This document shows, piece after piece, positions 50,165-64,000 of a DNA stretch of 64,000 nt (within the stretch, counting starts at the first letter, position 1; every line of letters starts with the position of its first letter). The stretch spans positions 60,530,563 to 60,594,562 of the forward strand of contig CANTUZ010000002.1 in NCBI GenBank assembly GCA_947846985.1, read 5' to 3'. This DNA comes from Fratercula arctica. Lineage: Eukaryota; Chordata; Aves; Charadriiformes; Alcidae. Made by a program: the position numbers and the translations under genes. The notes under the pieces were generated by a model that saw nothing but the letters and a program-made list of their open reading frames with translations, had not been told where the DNA came from and searched no databases.

Positions 50165-53100
50165 GTAAGCTGGGGTTCATGCCACGTTACCTCAGCAGGG
50201 CAGTTCAGAGAAGGAATATGTCCTGCCTCCTCTGTAAGGAAAACCAAATCGGAGTGGACGTGATTGATAGATGACTGTAGGATTAGAATCATGGTGAGAA
50301 ATGCAAAACTGGGATGACAGAGATTTGCCACCACTTCTAAATGCAGTTACATGATATTTTCTTTGCCTTTTTTAAATATTCTGCTGTATTTTTCTTTTCC
50401 ATAAGTCTTAAAACTGTTTGAATGTTGCGTTTTGACCTAGCTGCTGTGATAGCACTTTCTCTGTAGTATTAGGTATGTAGTCAGCAAAAGGTTGCAAGTA
50501 CAAATAAATAAGGTACAGTAGCATTTCTTATGCTGTATTCCTAATAAGTGAGTATATTATAGTCAGCTTCATACAAAAAAAGTAAATCTAATTTTAGACA
50601 TAAACATATTTATATAAAGTGCTGATTTGTTTTCTGAGATGTCTGCTTTCCTTAGGCCATGTTTAATGGGAAATCCCATTAGTCATGGTGGTACTCATCT
50701 CATGCTGAAAATGCTGGAAAGTCAAAACAATTTGCTGATCCCAGCAATCTCATCCTGCTTTGTGACTGACAGTCTTTGAAAGTATACGTTGTGCCTAACT
50801 TTAGAGGTTTTTTTTCTCTTTCTTGCTTCTTGAATGCCAAGTAAATACTTTAAAAAAATGTATCTATTCCCTTGCCCTTTATAGGGTCAGGTGTACGTTG
50901 ACCCCTCTCTCATGTATTTTTTCCTCATTCTGATTTCGCTTGCAGTGGTGTAAATTAGAACCTGTCCTGGCAAAGTTTATGGGTTTACAGTGGTATAAAA
51001 TTATAATGCTAGAGGAAAAACTGTGCCCATAATGATTTTGATACCTATTAGTCTTTGCCTGTTGTGTTTGGGATGTATCCATCTGCCACTTTTTACATGA
51101 GAGAGAACAGGCATATATTTCTGTCTTAGAAGTATATGCCAAGGTCATATGCTTCGGTTTTGGATTTTTTATTTTCTTGCAATGTCAAGGAACTCCTTAC
51201 AGCATTTCCTTTCGGCTCTTCTTCAGTAGAGAAATAAGGACAGATGTTTGTAAGGAGAGGCAGATATTCCAGGGCTGAGGGTTCCAAACATTGATATGAG
51301 CAGTATCATGCCCTAAAACCTGTCATTCCGTCCTTGCTGCTGTGACATTGTAAGATTTCAGTATGTCTCTTCCCTGTTTATAACATGCAATCTCCTACTT
51401 CAGTTTTTTCATCACAAATGAGTAGTCCCTTCTCTGAAATTATTAGGTCAGTTTGTACCTGAAGGTACAAACTTTCTTCTTTTTTCTATAAAAGCACATT
51501 TCCTGAAGGATACCTTGCTGGCTCATGTCTTTAAAACGTGTGCCATAAACATCTTGAGGATGCACTGCTGCTGTGAATCTTGTGCAGCTAATGGCTTTTG
51601 GTTGTTAATTTTGGTTGGTTTCTTTTTCCTACACTTAGTTTGACTGGAAGCTAGTAAAAGACTATGTGGGATTTACTCAACATATTTGAACTGTTTCTAA
51701 TAGCTCCTGGTCTTAAAAGAAGGAGGTCCTGATTGTCCTTGCCATGTGCTACTACACTTGTCCTTGTGTTGGCTCAGTCTCATCTTGAAAGCTTTTGCTG
51801 AGTTTATTCAACTTTGTTGACCTGACAGTTTACAAACTTACATGTTTTATTCTGGATTAATTGTAGCACTTGGTCATGGAGCCAGCATGAAGGATATCAG
51901 GGAACATGCAGAATGCTATTAGGTTGGCTCAAGCTGTCTGTTAACTTCTGCCCAGTAAAAACAATCTCATTGCCAGAGCCAGACATGATTTGACTGTTTC
52001 AAGTCATGGGCAGACAGAGTGCAAGGCACTCACCTTCATTTTTGGTGATAGTAAGCTCCAGTAAGACGGGGAGCTAGGAACCCCTCCTCTTGTCATCTCC
52101 AGTGCTCCGCAGCAGTAGAAGGAAAAGATCATATTTCTTTAAAGAGTTCTAGTGAGGGACTGCTGTACACTGAAGGGAGCAACAACGACAGCTGAGTTAC
52201 GGTAGAAAGAAATTTTACAGCAAGAGAGTGATGTGTCACTGGGGCGGGAGTGAAAGGATATTCAGGTGTGGGTGAACAATTCCTGACTTTCACACCGCGT
52301 GACATTTCTATGATACAAAGAGTAGGTATTGCATCAGCTCATTTATTGGTATGAGGTAAGAACAATTCAGTCTTTGTAAAAGTATCTCTGGTGGCCTGAC
52401 ACAACTAACTCTGTTTCAGTCTCAGGAAAAATATATACTGCAGACTGTGTGACCTTGCACACAGATGATCTTGATGACTGGTAAATGAAAATGTTTGGAT
52501 TTAGTGTCACTTCAGATTAGCAAATTGGCAGTTTGCACTGAGGATTTTGTTTTCCAAACCCTACTAGAAGACTTTCTAACACAAATTGTGTTGAAAGAGA
52601 AAATGGAAAAATCAGAGGTATAAGTAATGGTTCCCATTGGCTCCAGAGCTGAAATAGTCTTGGTACACTCAGTGTGAATTTACTCCTTCACTAAACCTGC
52701 TGAAGGGACGAAGACAAAATCTCCTTTGAAATTCACAGAAACACTTGTAGTGGTGCTAAAGCAAAAGACACACACGCTATGCCACAAAAAAATGGTTGCA
52801 CATAACATGACTTTATAAGCAGCAGTTACTATGTATAGGGTTTTGCATTTCAAACATGTTTTTATCTGTAATTTTTATTGTTATGTCACCTATTTCATTT
52901 TAAATATATCCTAACAAAACAAGAGAGCTGAGGATGGGTGGTTTGTAGAGAAAAGGAAAAATCAGGAAAAATGTTGTGGCAAGTAAGATATGGTTTAAAT
53001 CTCATTCAGTGATACACTGCACTCATCCTGATTCATATTTTGAATTAAGTGGAGATTTGAAGCTTTGCTTCTCAAATAATGTGGAATTGAATGTTGAGGA

Positions 53101-53194
53101 TTGAAAAATGTTGTAGGAAGGGATCAAAGATAAGTGTCTAAATAGGACAGATACACCAGGCAGCAAATGTAATGATCCGTTCACCTCTAAACTG

Positions 53195-53370
53195 CAGTGC
53201 TGGATCAGACCTTATGAATAATTACTACATGTTAAGCAGGTTCTTCCTGATGGGTGACCTATATGAAATGTTTGCCTTAAACTCTTCTATGTAGTTACTA
53301 CATGAACACCTCCTGCTAGCTGCAAGACATTTTGGATGCCCTAACAGAGAGGCTAAAGGGAACATCATAA
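53195..53370 (-). mobile_element. Ancient CR1-type LINE remnant, antisense
   Basis: The plus strand contains 'gtgctggatcagacc' near 53199 and 'aacagagaggctaaagggaa' near 53344, about 145 bases apart. These are two landmarks of the antisense 3' UTR of sauropsid CR1 elements ('TGCTGGGTCAGACC' and 'ACAGAGGCTAGGGACACCAT'), in the expected order and at about the expected spacing. The sequence between them is strongly diverged. Confidence 0.45.
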
Positions 53371-56300
53371 AGACACACATCAGTCATTTGTAGTTGACTC
53401 TCAGAGACACGTGCAGGGATTTATCAATAAGAAACCTTGCTGATTTGTTCCCCAGACAAATGGTCCATACAGCTTATCGATTCATTGTCTTGCACTTTCT
53501 CTTAGCCTTGAATTCACATATATTTTACATTTATAATATTCGTTCATTTTAAATTTCTTTGTCATTGTAAAAATGCCACTTCCCTCCCTCCCCACCCTTG
53601 GCTGGCATTTTGCCACGCTACTGGGACATTATCTTAAGCCATTATCTTGTTCAGCTTGTGAATATTCTTACAATGCATAGTCTTTTCCTGTTGCTATGGC
53701 AATCCTTTCTTGGTGGTGATGAAGCACAGGAATTACACAAGTCATTCTTTTCTAGAAAGTTACTTTCTGGTGATTTAAAAAAAAAATTCAATAATCAAAC
53801 CCATGCAGCTCATCGGTATAGTTCCCTTCCTGTGTTTTTCTCCCATCTGTATTATCTCAGTTCATGTCAGACAATACAATTTGCCTTGGTTACATCAAAA
53901 AGAGTGAGGTAAGGAGGCAAAAAAGAGCCTGATGAATGACCATTATAAAATGACATGTCCTACCTTTACATGTTGTCTAAACCTGTTGAATTACCTGTCT
54001 GGCATACATTTCAAAACAAAAGTTGTAATTGCATGCCTTTAACTATATTAGCATGCATTTTAATATCTATTACTGTAGTATATATTTAAAAAAAGCTAAT
54101 CGCCAAGCATTTTCTTAATCTCTCAGTTCACATTAGCTAAGAGGTATGTCACTGATAACTGATGCCTTGCTTATTGTGGAGAAGCAAACAAAAGCCCAAA
54201 CAGCTGATTATTTTTTGTAGTAAATAAACTCCCACACCTGAAATGCCTTGTACTTGAAACCAGAAGATGCATGTTATTAGGGTGGGGTTATTAAGTTTGT
54301 GGGTGTTTTTATCTAAGATAAAGGTTCTGCAGTTTACTAACGAAGTTTCACCTCAAAACTTCTCTTATTTGTATAAAAAGGATAATGGATGTACCTCTCC
54401 ATTTTAGGTATAATGTGTTCCAGCTTGCCAAACTGCCCAGTCTTGAATCTAGTAAAAGCAAGAGATACCAGAAGAGGCAAGATACATACAACAGTTGACA
54501 AACCATGCTTTAGCACCTCTAAGCTGCCATAGCACTATGCAGCTGCAAGATGCATTTATTCCGAGTATGAACAGAATGGCATCTAGAGTATTTAACGCAG
54601 GATTTAGTTAAACCGATATTAACTTCAACATATTAAGAATTAAATGGAGCAGGATTAAATACTACGTTTGTGATGTTCTTCCAAGTGGTGTGACTTTTTT
54701 CTGACTACGTATTTAAACCCTAAAAGCTCTTTATTTTTGTAGAAGGTGAAAGGCCTTGCCTTTTAAGGCTCAACAGCTTACTTTGAAACCTGTATTGAGC
54801 ACGTCTGGCAAAAACATTGTATGAAGACATGCACCTCTGTCATCAAGATTAAAATGGCTGCCTGCAGGATTAACTCCCTTTTTGTTACAAATTCATCCTT
54901 TAACAAGTGATGGCAGAAGAAGAGAGTCGGAGGGCCGAATATTGACCTTATAATCCCTGCTCACCTAATAGGCCAACTAATTATCTTTGTCGAGTGAAAG
55001 ATAGCAGTTGATTTGTGGACTAAGAGATACTGTCACTCGTGTTGCTGGTGACAGTGCTGAAAGGCACCTTCTGGATTCGAATGCCATGGTTTGGGTTGCT
55101 GTCCCACCCTCTGATCGCTGGTACCCACATCTCAGAGGGGAAAGCGGCAGCATCTGAGGAGAAGCTGTGTCAGACGTGCATTGGCACGGATGTGGCTAGT
55201 GAGACTCGATAGCTCTTGCCATTGTCAAGGGCTTGTTATGAAGGCACAACGGGAAGGAAGGATCAAAGGCATTACTTGCTGGAGGGCGGAGATTCAGCCC
55301 TCAAAATGTTCTTAGGTTACAAACACATGAACAAAAGGGTCTTCTCCTGGCCATAGACATTGAAAGAGTCCCGTACACATCAGTGAATCCAACAGCAGGG
55401 GGCTTAAAGTCAATGGTAACGTGTGACACAGCATTCATTCTCTCCTCTAAGGGACGGCAGGGGGGCAGCATCACTTCTCCAGGCTTCCTGCAAGGGGAAA
55501 GCAAGTCTGGGCAGGAGTGATGGAAGAGGTGCACTGCCTTTGTTCATGATGCAGCCTTACACATTTAAATTGATCTCCTAGGTGTTAGCAAAATTAGAAA
55601 TGGATGTGAAGGCAGTTGCTAGAACAAAATGACACTCCTCCTTTTTCAAGCATAGCAAACAAGATTAGTTACCTGTACTGCTATCAGAGAATGATGCCAC
55701 ATTCTCTCCTTGAAGTTACTGATCACTCGAGGTGGTTGGGGTTTTTTAATTAACATAGCATACAAACATTGGGAGGCTCTTTTTTTGCCAGTAAGATGCT
55801 TTAATATTTATACTTCTTATACAAGAGCCAAAAGATGCACTTGCAAGATGCCCTGTGGGCCAATGGAATCTTCCACTGCCAGTTTTTGGTGCATTTCTGT
55901 GCTCAAGTTTCCTCTGTGAAGAGTGACCAGCATTCATCCCTAATTCTCCCAATATAAATATTCTCTCAGAAGTCCATGACCTTGACCTGAGGTGTTTTCA
56001 AACAGGAAAGTGGCATTCGTTTCAGATAGTTGGGTATTAAGTCTAGCGGAAACTCATAGCTCAGTTTCTAAGCACCAAGTGTTTCTTGCAGTCAGGAAGG
56101 TAAGTGGTAAACATTGAGATGCAACAGTTTCTATTTTTCTCCTCCCCATTGAGCAGCTAACTAGGAAGAGCATCTGTCTGAAATTTGGCACAATCAGTGT
56201 TTCATCCTTAAAGGGCTTAATTATGGTGCTTGAATTACTGTAAATCTCTCTGTTGATTGGGAATAAAAATGCCTCCCTCAGTTTCATCTAGTTCCTTCAC

Positions 56301-59178
56301 ACAATTATGCATAGCTTTCTCTTAAGAATATATAATTTCAGTGTGAAATTTCTGACACTCTGTCTAGTGTATCAGACAGCTGACAGACTGCCAAGCTTGT
56401 AAATTCTTCTGGCATTCACTGAGACACCAGCATTGTAGCTATTTCATGAGCAGTGATTTGAATGTTAATGCTGCTACCTAACGTCAAGACAAGAAGGTGG
56501 TAACATTAACAAGAGAGTAGTTTCCGTCCTCTGCAAAGACTATATTTTTTCCACAAGTACTAACTTTAACTAGGAATGTAGGGGTGGCATAAAATAGGAA
56601 AAAGATGGAGTAGAGAAGGAGGCGTTTAGATGCCTGAGCACTTCATGTGACTGTCTTCTTTTTCCTTTCCTTAGGCTGAAAAGCACTTCACTTCCTGTGC
56701 AAGAGGTTATTCAAGATTACAGTCAGGTCACTACAGCTATTAAAGTTATATTAGATTTAAACTCTCCAGTCTGACCTGTTCCTCATCCCTGATCCAAGCC
56801 CTTCTTTAAAAGTGCAGAACCCGATCTTGTTCATATCTTGGCTGTAAGAAGCCCTTTCTTCCAATGACCTCAAGAAATAGAGTCCATCTCTCTTTTTTCT
56901 TCATTTTTGTAGCTGTCATAAGTTTACAGGCTTGTTTGGTATTCTTGTTCGTTGGGATTTTTTATTTTTGGGTTTTTGTTTCTTTCAAGTATTCCCTGTG
57001 GGTCCATTATCAACGATTAGCTATATACAGCTAGGCTTTGATCAGCACTTAACTCTACTGTTCCTTTGAGAGTACTGCAGTGTTTCATATTCTACATTAA
57101 TTATAAAAGGAAGTATTTGTTTGTCTTCCTTAACAGGTGAAATGTAAGCGCCACTCATAAAATTTTCATGAAAGTGATAGCTTAGGCCAGCATGACTAAT
57201 ACACCAGCAGTTCTTGTCTGGAGTCATAGTGAGACCCAGTGTCAGACAGACCTTACGACCAGAAATTAAAAGACAGATGAGTTTAGGTCTTTGATGGATG
57301 GGGATGCTCTAATGTGCTGCAAATCAACTGGAAATTTGGCAGACCAAATGTTCAAAATACTATTTCTGAGACAAAACTTGCTGAAGTTCAAACTGCAGTT
57401 AAACACAGTCCAGAGGTGATCCTAAATGTCTGCTCTCCTTTTAAAAGTAAGGAATAAAATTTTGTAGTATACAAGTACCAGTTACTAAATTTAAAAAGTT
57501 TCATCTTGCCTTCCCACTACTTCATACAATTACTTGCTTCTGTGCAAAAGAAAGTGTAAACGTTACTATTGGGAAATGACCATACAAAGGGGAAGCAGGG
57601 AAGCATCATCTAACTCATCCCAACCTACAGTGCAGGAATGTGTTCCCTGTTTTTCATATTTCATCCAGGATTGATTTAAGCTGCAAGGATGGGTCTCCTA
57701 AAAAGGCACAAGCTTTTCTGTCCCTTTGCTAGGAAGACTGCTTTTCAAGACCAAAAGAGAGAATATTGTACTGCCTTCTCGGAGCAAGCCATTCATAAAA
57801 CTCTGTTTCCTCCTCTGCTTAAGAGTATGGACAGCAAAGTTCGCCTGCAGAAGGAAATGAAAAGGCTAATAACACAGCTGATTCAGAAACAACTATCTTG
57901 GCTGATTGGGTTGTCAACTATGGTGTCTAGTGGTGAGAATTTGCAGTTCATTAGCCATAGAGCATTCAGTGAGTTTTCCCCCAACTCTACCATTGTTCAT
58001 TGTTGTCATTTTCATTGTTCACTCCAAAATTCATGCTTTTATAACAGAAACATCCAACTACTCTTTCTTTATAGTCCCCACTTACTTTCCCACACTGTCC
58101 CAGGCATTGGCATACAGAAGGGCTGTTCAGAGGAGAATGTTTCTATTAAGCCATCATTTCAGATGTTTTTTTAGTTTATACTCATTTCACATTGGAAGAA
58201 AAAGAGATGATTGGAGAGCCTTCACACCAAAAATGTGAAAACACAGCTTTTGTGTTTTCCGTCATCTCTGTGCATGTTTCTCTCTCTCATCAGAACTCAC
58301 CAGTAACTGTCAGTAAAAACACTTGAGATTCAGTGAAAAATTCATAGGGGAAAAAAAAATGCAAGCCTTCAAAATGTTTTTGATCTAACAGAACATACCT
58401 GACAAAACTTAGTTTAAATAATTGGTCCAAATAGCACTAATGCATTGGAGGACTTTTTTGTCATTTATGAAGGGGTTTTTTTCTGCTTTTGTTTCCTCCT
58501 TATCCTTCCCAGCCGAGAAGGTTGCCCAGGATTGAAGAAATCAGTGGATTTTGATCCAATGTTGCAAATTTCATGTTCCAAATAATTTGCATTATTGGCA
58601 ACAGAGAAGATGACATTTTTAAAGTGAAAAGCCCTACTTTTTCCTCTAATCTGAATGTCTGTTCTGGTAGTTGCAGAATTGGGTGTGGGTGTACTTTTTC
58701 TAATATTCTGCACCAAAAAAATTACTAAGTCTGTGACTGTGAAGATTTCTGTTTCTGTATAGATAGAAAAATGGTTCATATTAGGGATATACTTGTAACC
58801 CTCTAACACTACGGGTAAGACATCACTAAAAATTCAGGGAGTAATGTCGGACCCCATATAGCATGCTAGAACAAAAATGACCTTTTACAAACAATATGGT
58901 TAATAATATTTTTTAAATATTTTGCAGTTGGGTAAGTGTGGGTATTTTTTTTTTTAACTTGGAAATGTTTAATATTAAAAATAACTTCAGCTAAATTCTC
59001 AGTTTGGTACTTAAGCTGATGTCAGTGGGACTTTTAAGTAAACACTGTTAACAGAGTTTAATGTTAAAGTCCTCTTCAGAATCTGCTCTCAAATGCCTAG
59101 AAAAGCAGGAGTAGGGGCAATTTTCCTCCTGTCTCTGTTTTCAGCTTGGAGAAATAGGAAAAAAAAAATAGATGTATT

Positions 59179-59201
59179 AAAAAAAAAAATATATATATAT
59201 A
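59179..59201. repeat. A11 followed by (TA)6
   Basis: Homopolymer and dinucleotide microsatellite, preceded by another A-rich run at about 59160-59168. Confidence 0.9.
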
Positions 59202-60183
59202 GGAATTTTCAATACAAAATTTGCCCTGACAGCATAAAAAAGCACAGATTTTTTAATACTGCTTCAGATTTTTTTTCTTCTTTTTCTGAGCTGCTGTAGT
59301 TTACTTGGCATGGGAGCTCTTCACAGAGCCATACTCAGGAGAGTGGTGGGACAGGCACAGGCGGTGGGATGAGTGAGACAGGGCAACTGGAGTCTACAGG
59401 CTGTGATGTTCACCTTTGATGTAGGGCTGTGTAATGGAGTTGTTTACTTCTGCTCTGTCATTTCTGTGCATGTGTTTAGAGTTCCTCTTGCAATCCGGTC
59501 CTTTCAGGAAGTTGAATGCAACTGTGACTGCACATTAGATTCTACTATCAAGAGTCAAGCAATTAGTTTCTGTACTTACAGTATGTAATAAGGTGTGCTC
59601 TGTAATTTAAAACCGTAACAGCGCAGTCTCACCTGACCAGCAAAGTTGACATAATTTCACATAATGAAGCCAGAAAGCTTGCATTTGTTTTCCTCTGTGT
59701 TATGGTCCTGTGGAGAAACAGATTAGTGAATGGATCTAGTGTCCAGTGCTTTCTCAAAATCCTAAGGTGTCAGTGTTTGCTCTCTTTGCAAGCTTGGTTT
59801 TGGATGCCTGGCTGCAAAACAGAATTAGGAAGAAATGATAGTTCACATCTTTGCTTTTATTTTGTTCTCTCAGTGTTCTACTTTTAATCAATATCTTGAT
59901 TGATGGGGGTTTTATCTTGTGATCACCAGATCCAGTCGTTCCGGTTGCTTCTGTAGTTCATATTTAGGTGAAAACCCATCTGGTCTTAATAATGGGAGAA
60001 TGCCTTTCAAAATTGTGGACATCTGTAAAGCTGAAAGGTCACAGGAGCCTTGCAACACATGTTAGTTCTAGGCTGAACAAACCCGATTTCCAGCATTTCA
60101 CAGGTTTCATCCATTGCTTGTTTTAGACCTGTGATCGCTCTCACCCTTCCTTTTTTGGAGCAAATCTAAACTGTATCCTCTGC

Positions 60184-60559
60184 AGGGCAACAAAACTGCT
60201 GGAAGTTCTGTAGAGCAAGTCCTATGAGGAGCAGCTGAGGGAACTGGGATTGTTTAGTGTGGAGAAAAGGAGGCTGAGGTGTCAGTCTCTTTTCCAAAGT
60301 AGCAAGCGATAGGACAAGAGGAAGTGGCCTCTTGTGGGTGCCAGGGGAGGTTTAGATTGGATATTATGAAAAATTTCTTTACTGAAAGAGTTATCAAACA
60401 TTGAAACAGGCTGCCCAGTGAAGTGGTTGAGTCACCATCCCTGGAGGTATTTAAAAGACATGTAGATTTGGCTCTTGGGGACATGGTTTGCAGTGTTAGG
60501 TTTATGGTTGGACTCGACTATCTTAAAGGTCTTTTCCTACCTAAATGATTCTATGATTC
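60184..60559 (+). mobile_element. CR1 LINE 3' end with internal deletion
   Basis: A sense CR1 fragment covering the last part of ORF2 and the 3' UTR. It starts near 'agggcaacaaaactgctgg', passes through the [17 protein letters not shown] block (about 60218-60252), and ends ATTCTATGATTC at 60548-60559. Compared with the copy at 1716-2687, about 60 bases are missing after 'aaaaggaggctgagg' near 60280, removing the [20 protein letters not shown] part. It is too short and broken to encode anything. Confidence 0.92.
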
Positions 60560-63500
60560 CTTTGTAGCGTGGTGTATTTTAACTAAGACGTGCCAACTCA
60601 GTAAAGAAGTTCAGTTAAAAAATTGCTTCCAGTGGCTTATATGTAACTCTCCAGGTAGTGATGAGATTTGCCTTTTATTTTGTACTTCTCAGTACTGCTC
60701 TGTAGCAGAAAAGACTTCCCCTTTGGTTTTGGTTTTTCCCCTTACCTTTACTGAATAGCCTTTTGCTCATTCACCCACTTTCTGGACCACTTTTCCATTT
60801 TGACATGGTCATTTTGCATTTCAATTTTGTGAATTTGCAAACGGCTTTTATGTGGGATCCATTGTGAAAACTCATCCTCTGAAAATGGCAGACGCAAAAT
60901 CACACCTACTGTAATGGAGCAAAATTATAATTCACTGTGTTAAATCAACCACATCTGTCATCTTTAATGTCTAATCCTAATTATGGTCTGTTTATCCAGT
61001 CCCATCTCCCCTTTCCATTCAGTGAGTGCTGCTGTGTTGCAGCTGGATGTGGCAATGACCCATGCTGAGCGTGCCAGATGACAGCAGATCTCCTACTGCA
61101 TTTTTGTGGTCATCTAAAATTTCAAATGTCATTAAAACGATGGCCAAAGCATGGATTTTGCCCGCAGTCAGTCTTTAATCACCCTTTTAGGTGCTGCAAA
61201 GTTCCTTTAACCCCATTTATCCTGAGACTAATAACAGAAAGTTGGAGAGTGCAAAACATAAGTTTAGACTCTGTAGATTTACTCTGTGGTTATTGAAACT
61301 ATGGCCTCATAAATAGCAGCCCATGAAAGAAAGAGACAGCAAAGTATGCTGTGTCCTTTCACGTAAATTAGCTTCAGGATGGTGGTGTTTGAAGCAAACC
61401 TGATGGCCTGCTGTGGGAAGACAGGGTGCAAAGATCAGCATCGCCCAGCTTGGATTCTGGAAGGGAACCAGATGAAGTGATGTTCCTACACCACAGATGA
61501 GCTTAGCATTTCCTGGTACAGTTCAGTCCGTCCCTACACTAGCTGTAGGTTTTAGGAAAATGTCTTTGGTGTGTCCTGACAGCAAACCGATGGCTCTGTG
61601 CCACAGCTGCATGAGCAGAGGATTTCAGGGAACTGACAACATGTCTCTTGGGCCAATATGTAACTGTTTTCCAGGATAGATTAAAAAGCTATTATTTGCT
61701 CTGTTCTTCATGTTTTGATTCACACAAATGAGACCCTGGCTGCTCGGGGAAACCTAGGGAAGATTCAGAAAAAGCTCCTAAGGTGAGGGAACCTTTGCAG
61801 TACAGCCCCCAAACCAGATGAAAATTAGCTGTTCAAAATCAACTTTTGTAGACCAGGTAATAACGGAAAAGTGAATAGCTCTATTCATGGCCTCAGCTAA
61901 CAATTAGGTAGCACAGCATGTAGACCAAAACTCCTGCAGTGTCCTCCCCACATCCACCTTACATTCACAACCCACTTGCTGTCCACATGGGCTTTGCAGG
62001 GTAACTACATAGAGCAACTGCAGCTCCATGGCACCTATATGCTGTGGACAAGTCGTGATTTGAAGCTGTTGAAGTACAAGTATCAGTCAGTGCAAAAGGG
62101 CTTGCTGAGACACGTAGTTAGAATTAATGTCAGAGCGATAATGGAAGAATCTGAACAGAAGAGAGGTGCTCCCAGCTGTGATGGAGAAATGAAGGCACAC
62201 ACTTGTCCATTAGCAACTCACCCTGTACTTCATCTGCATATTATAGCCATGCGAGCTAGTTATTATACCACTGTGATTTAGATTCCCATGAAACATGAGA
62301 GTCACTAGTAACAATATTAATTTTATCTGACCAGTCATTTTAAAACATTTTTGGTATTACTCTTTACAGCCTTTGAATAGCACTCTCTAGTCTTCTGTGC
62401 TTCTGCCAGAGCATCAGTATTACTGTTGCCCCTTTGTCAGCCTGCTCTAGCGTGTTCTTTCCTCATTTAGTTCCTGAATTTGTCAGCAGTGATGGAAGAA
62501 AGAATCTTGTTGGCTGTTTTCTTGACAAAGTTGCTTAATATTGCCAAGGAATGTGACCACAGTAAGGTCAGAGACAAGTCACCACATGTTTGAATGACAT
62601 AACTACTCTCTGAAATAGCTGTGCTTGGTGCCCGTTGGTGACAGTACTCTGTTGTTAAGCTCACCTTGGAGGGTCAAGGAATGTGATCTCATACACTTTC
62701 TTCTGCCTCATTGCTGTGGCAGGAGTTACCCTTTTGCAGTTCTTAAACCCCTGGTCTGTAGCTGTTTCTGATCATTTGAGAAGCTACTGCTGTCCAGAAG
62801 AATTTCAAGGAAACTTTCACCTACAAAAGAAGATAGTAATGAGTTCTTTTCTTCCTCCTCTATCCATCTGTAGTAATACATTCAGTAAAAAACTGGTATA
62901 GACACTTCTGCAGCAAAAGGTATTCTATAACCCCACATTTGGCTGAGATATTAGATAGAATTTTTCAGTCCAAAACAACACCATTATATAAAAGCAGGTC
63001 TCCTGCTGACACAAGAGTAACAAAACAAGAATTCATGAGTTATGGCGATAATATCTGCCAACGCTGCCGTAGGTGCTTTAAAAAAAGATTCATGAGCATC
63101 TAAGGGCCTTTTTTTACTACAGCACTCCTGGTTCTCCAGCAGTTGCAGCAGAGCACAATTTATGCGATGTACAGTCCAATCTGATGGTGAACTCATGTTG
63201 AAATAGGTTGTCCCCTGCCCCCACACACGTTCCAATTTCCTCCTTGTTAGAGATGAGTCTCGGAGTGAGTCACGTCTGCTTGTTGATCAAATGGACAACT
63301 CTTCCTGAGTGTGTATGATGACTAGATGCAATGGAAAGCAGCCTTGACAGAGGCATCAGGGCCAGTCCTAGAGGCAGCTCTCAGACAAGGTTAAGGATGT
63401 AGCTTCACATCATGCTTCATTATCCTGTGGTGTATTTCGGTGGCTGCTGGACATCGTAAGCCGTGGTCTTCCATATCTGCTAGGCATCCCTTGTAGCATA

Positions 63501-64000
63501 GCCGTTGTGATGTGGCAGCTTGGGCGGGATTGTGCTGCCATGAACCGCCTTCCTCTTTCTTCCCACTTCACTAGTCCTGCAGTCCTTAAACAACATTTTA
63601 AATATACTATTCAGCTGCAAGGGAAGGGGAAACTGTGACAGTTGCTAGTTTTAAGATTTCTTGTGTGGGGACACAGGAGAGCAACTCCAAACCAAGTGGC
63701 AAGTGGTAGGACTTGTTAACTGCCTGTGGTGCTGCTCCTGTGGCAAGGGGCCTCCTTTTGGGTTAGAATGGCAGAGAGCAGTTTCCTTGCGATTCGGCAA
63801 ATTGATGCTTTTGTACACAGTGTTATTCAGCTTTAGGATTTTCCTTGTGCTGCAGGAAGGGCAGGTTTAAAGTTAGGGTTTATTTTCCCACTGCCAGCCC
63901 TTCCCTTTCACTGCTGCAAGGATAATATTATGGACCCGGTGCCAAAATGTCTCTGAAGGACCCATTCATGGTCCTGCACAGTAAGGTTCTTCTTTGGAGC

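Larger units (their letters stand above)
50165..64000 (+). other. Intron (5' part only), downstream of the second CNTNAP exon
   Basis: The intron starts GTAAGC at 50165 and runs off the window. I looked for the transmembrane exon of the gene and did not find it. Recognisable content is an old antisense LINE piece (53195-53370), an A/TA tract (59179-59201) and a CR1 end (60184-60559). The stretches 50165-53194, 53371-59178, 59202-60183 and 60560-64000 hold AT-rich unique sequence with only chance ORFs, and nothing I can name. Confidence 0.8.

Noticed and set aside
57689..58174. 161-residue plus-strand ORF
   Set aside because: No domain or repeat structure that I recognise, and an overlapping ORF in another frame is similar in length. 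Treated as chance.

Overview
This 64 kb window looks like nuclear DNA from a bird. It is AT-rich, has almost no long reading frames, and contains CR1 LINE copies with the avian-type 3' end (tandem ATTCTATGAT-like termini). Otherwise it holds only a sparse set of very old, decayed LINE and MIR-like fragments. No bacterial-style genes, operons, tRNAs, rRNAs or CRISPR arrays are visible.

The window lies inside one very long plus-strand gene of the contactin-associated protein (CASPR/neurexin IV) family, and CNTNAP2 is the best match. Two adjacent coding exons are present, at 5757-5850 and 49934-50164. They are separated by a 44 kb intron and flanked by partial introns that run off both ends. They join in frame and encode most of the last laminin-G domain and the start of the membrane-proximal stalk of a neuronal type I membrane protein. 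The rest of the gene lies outside the window.

Layout: 1-5756 is intron with one 5'-truncated CR1 (1716-2687). 5757-5850 is the first exon. 5851-49933 is the long intron; it carries microsatellites, two perfect or near-perfect short tandem duplications, an antisense ancient LINE (about 32.5-34 kb), a sense ancient LINE end (about 38.5 kb), two MIR-like remnants (29.2 and 41.7 kb) and a strong isolated CpG island (about 36.47-37.34 kb). 49934-50164 is the second exon. 50165-64000 is intron with an old antisense LINE piece (53.2 kb) and a second CR1 end (60.2 kb).

The most interesting feature is the CpG island deep in the intron, about 12.6 kb upstream of the second exon. It has GC boxes and a good plus-strand splice donor just downstream. 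It may be an internal promoter, either for a short C-terminal isoform of the host gene or for a nested noncoding transcript. No previously undescribed protein system is visible. The long reading frames across the island are a by-product of GC richness and show no recognisable domain.
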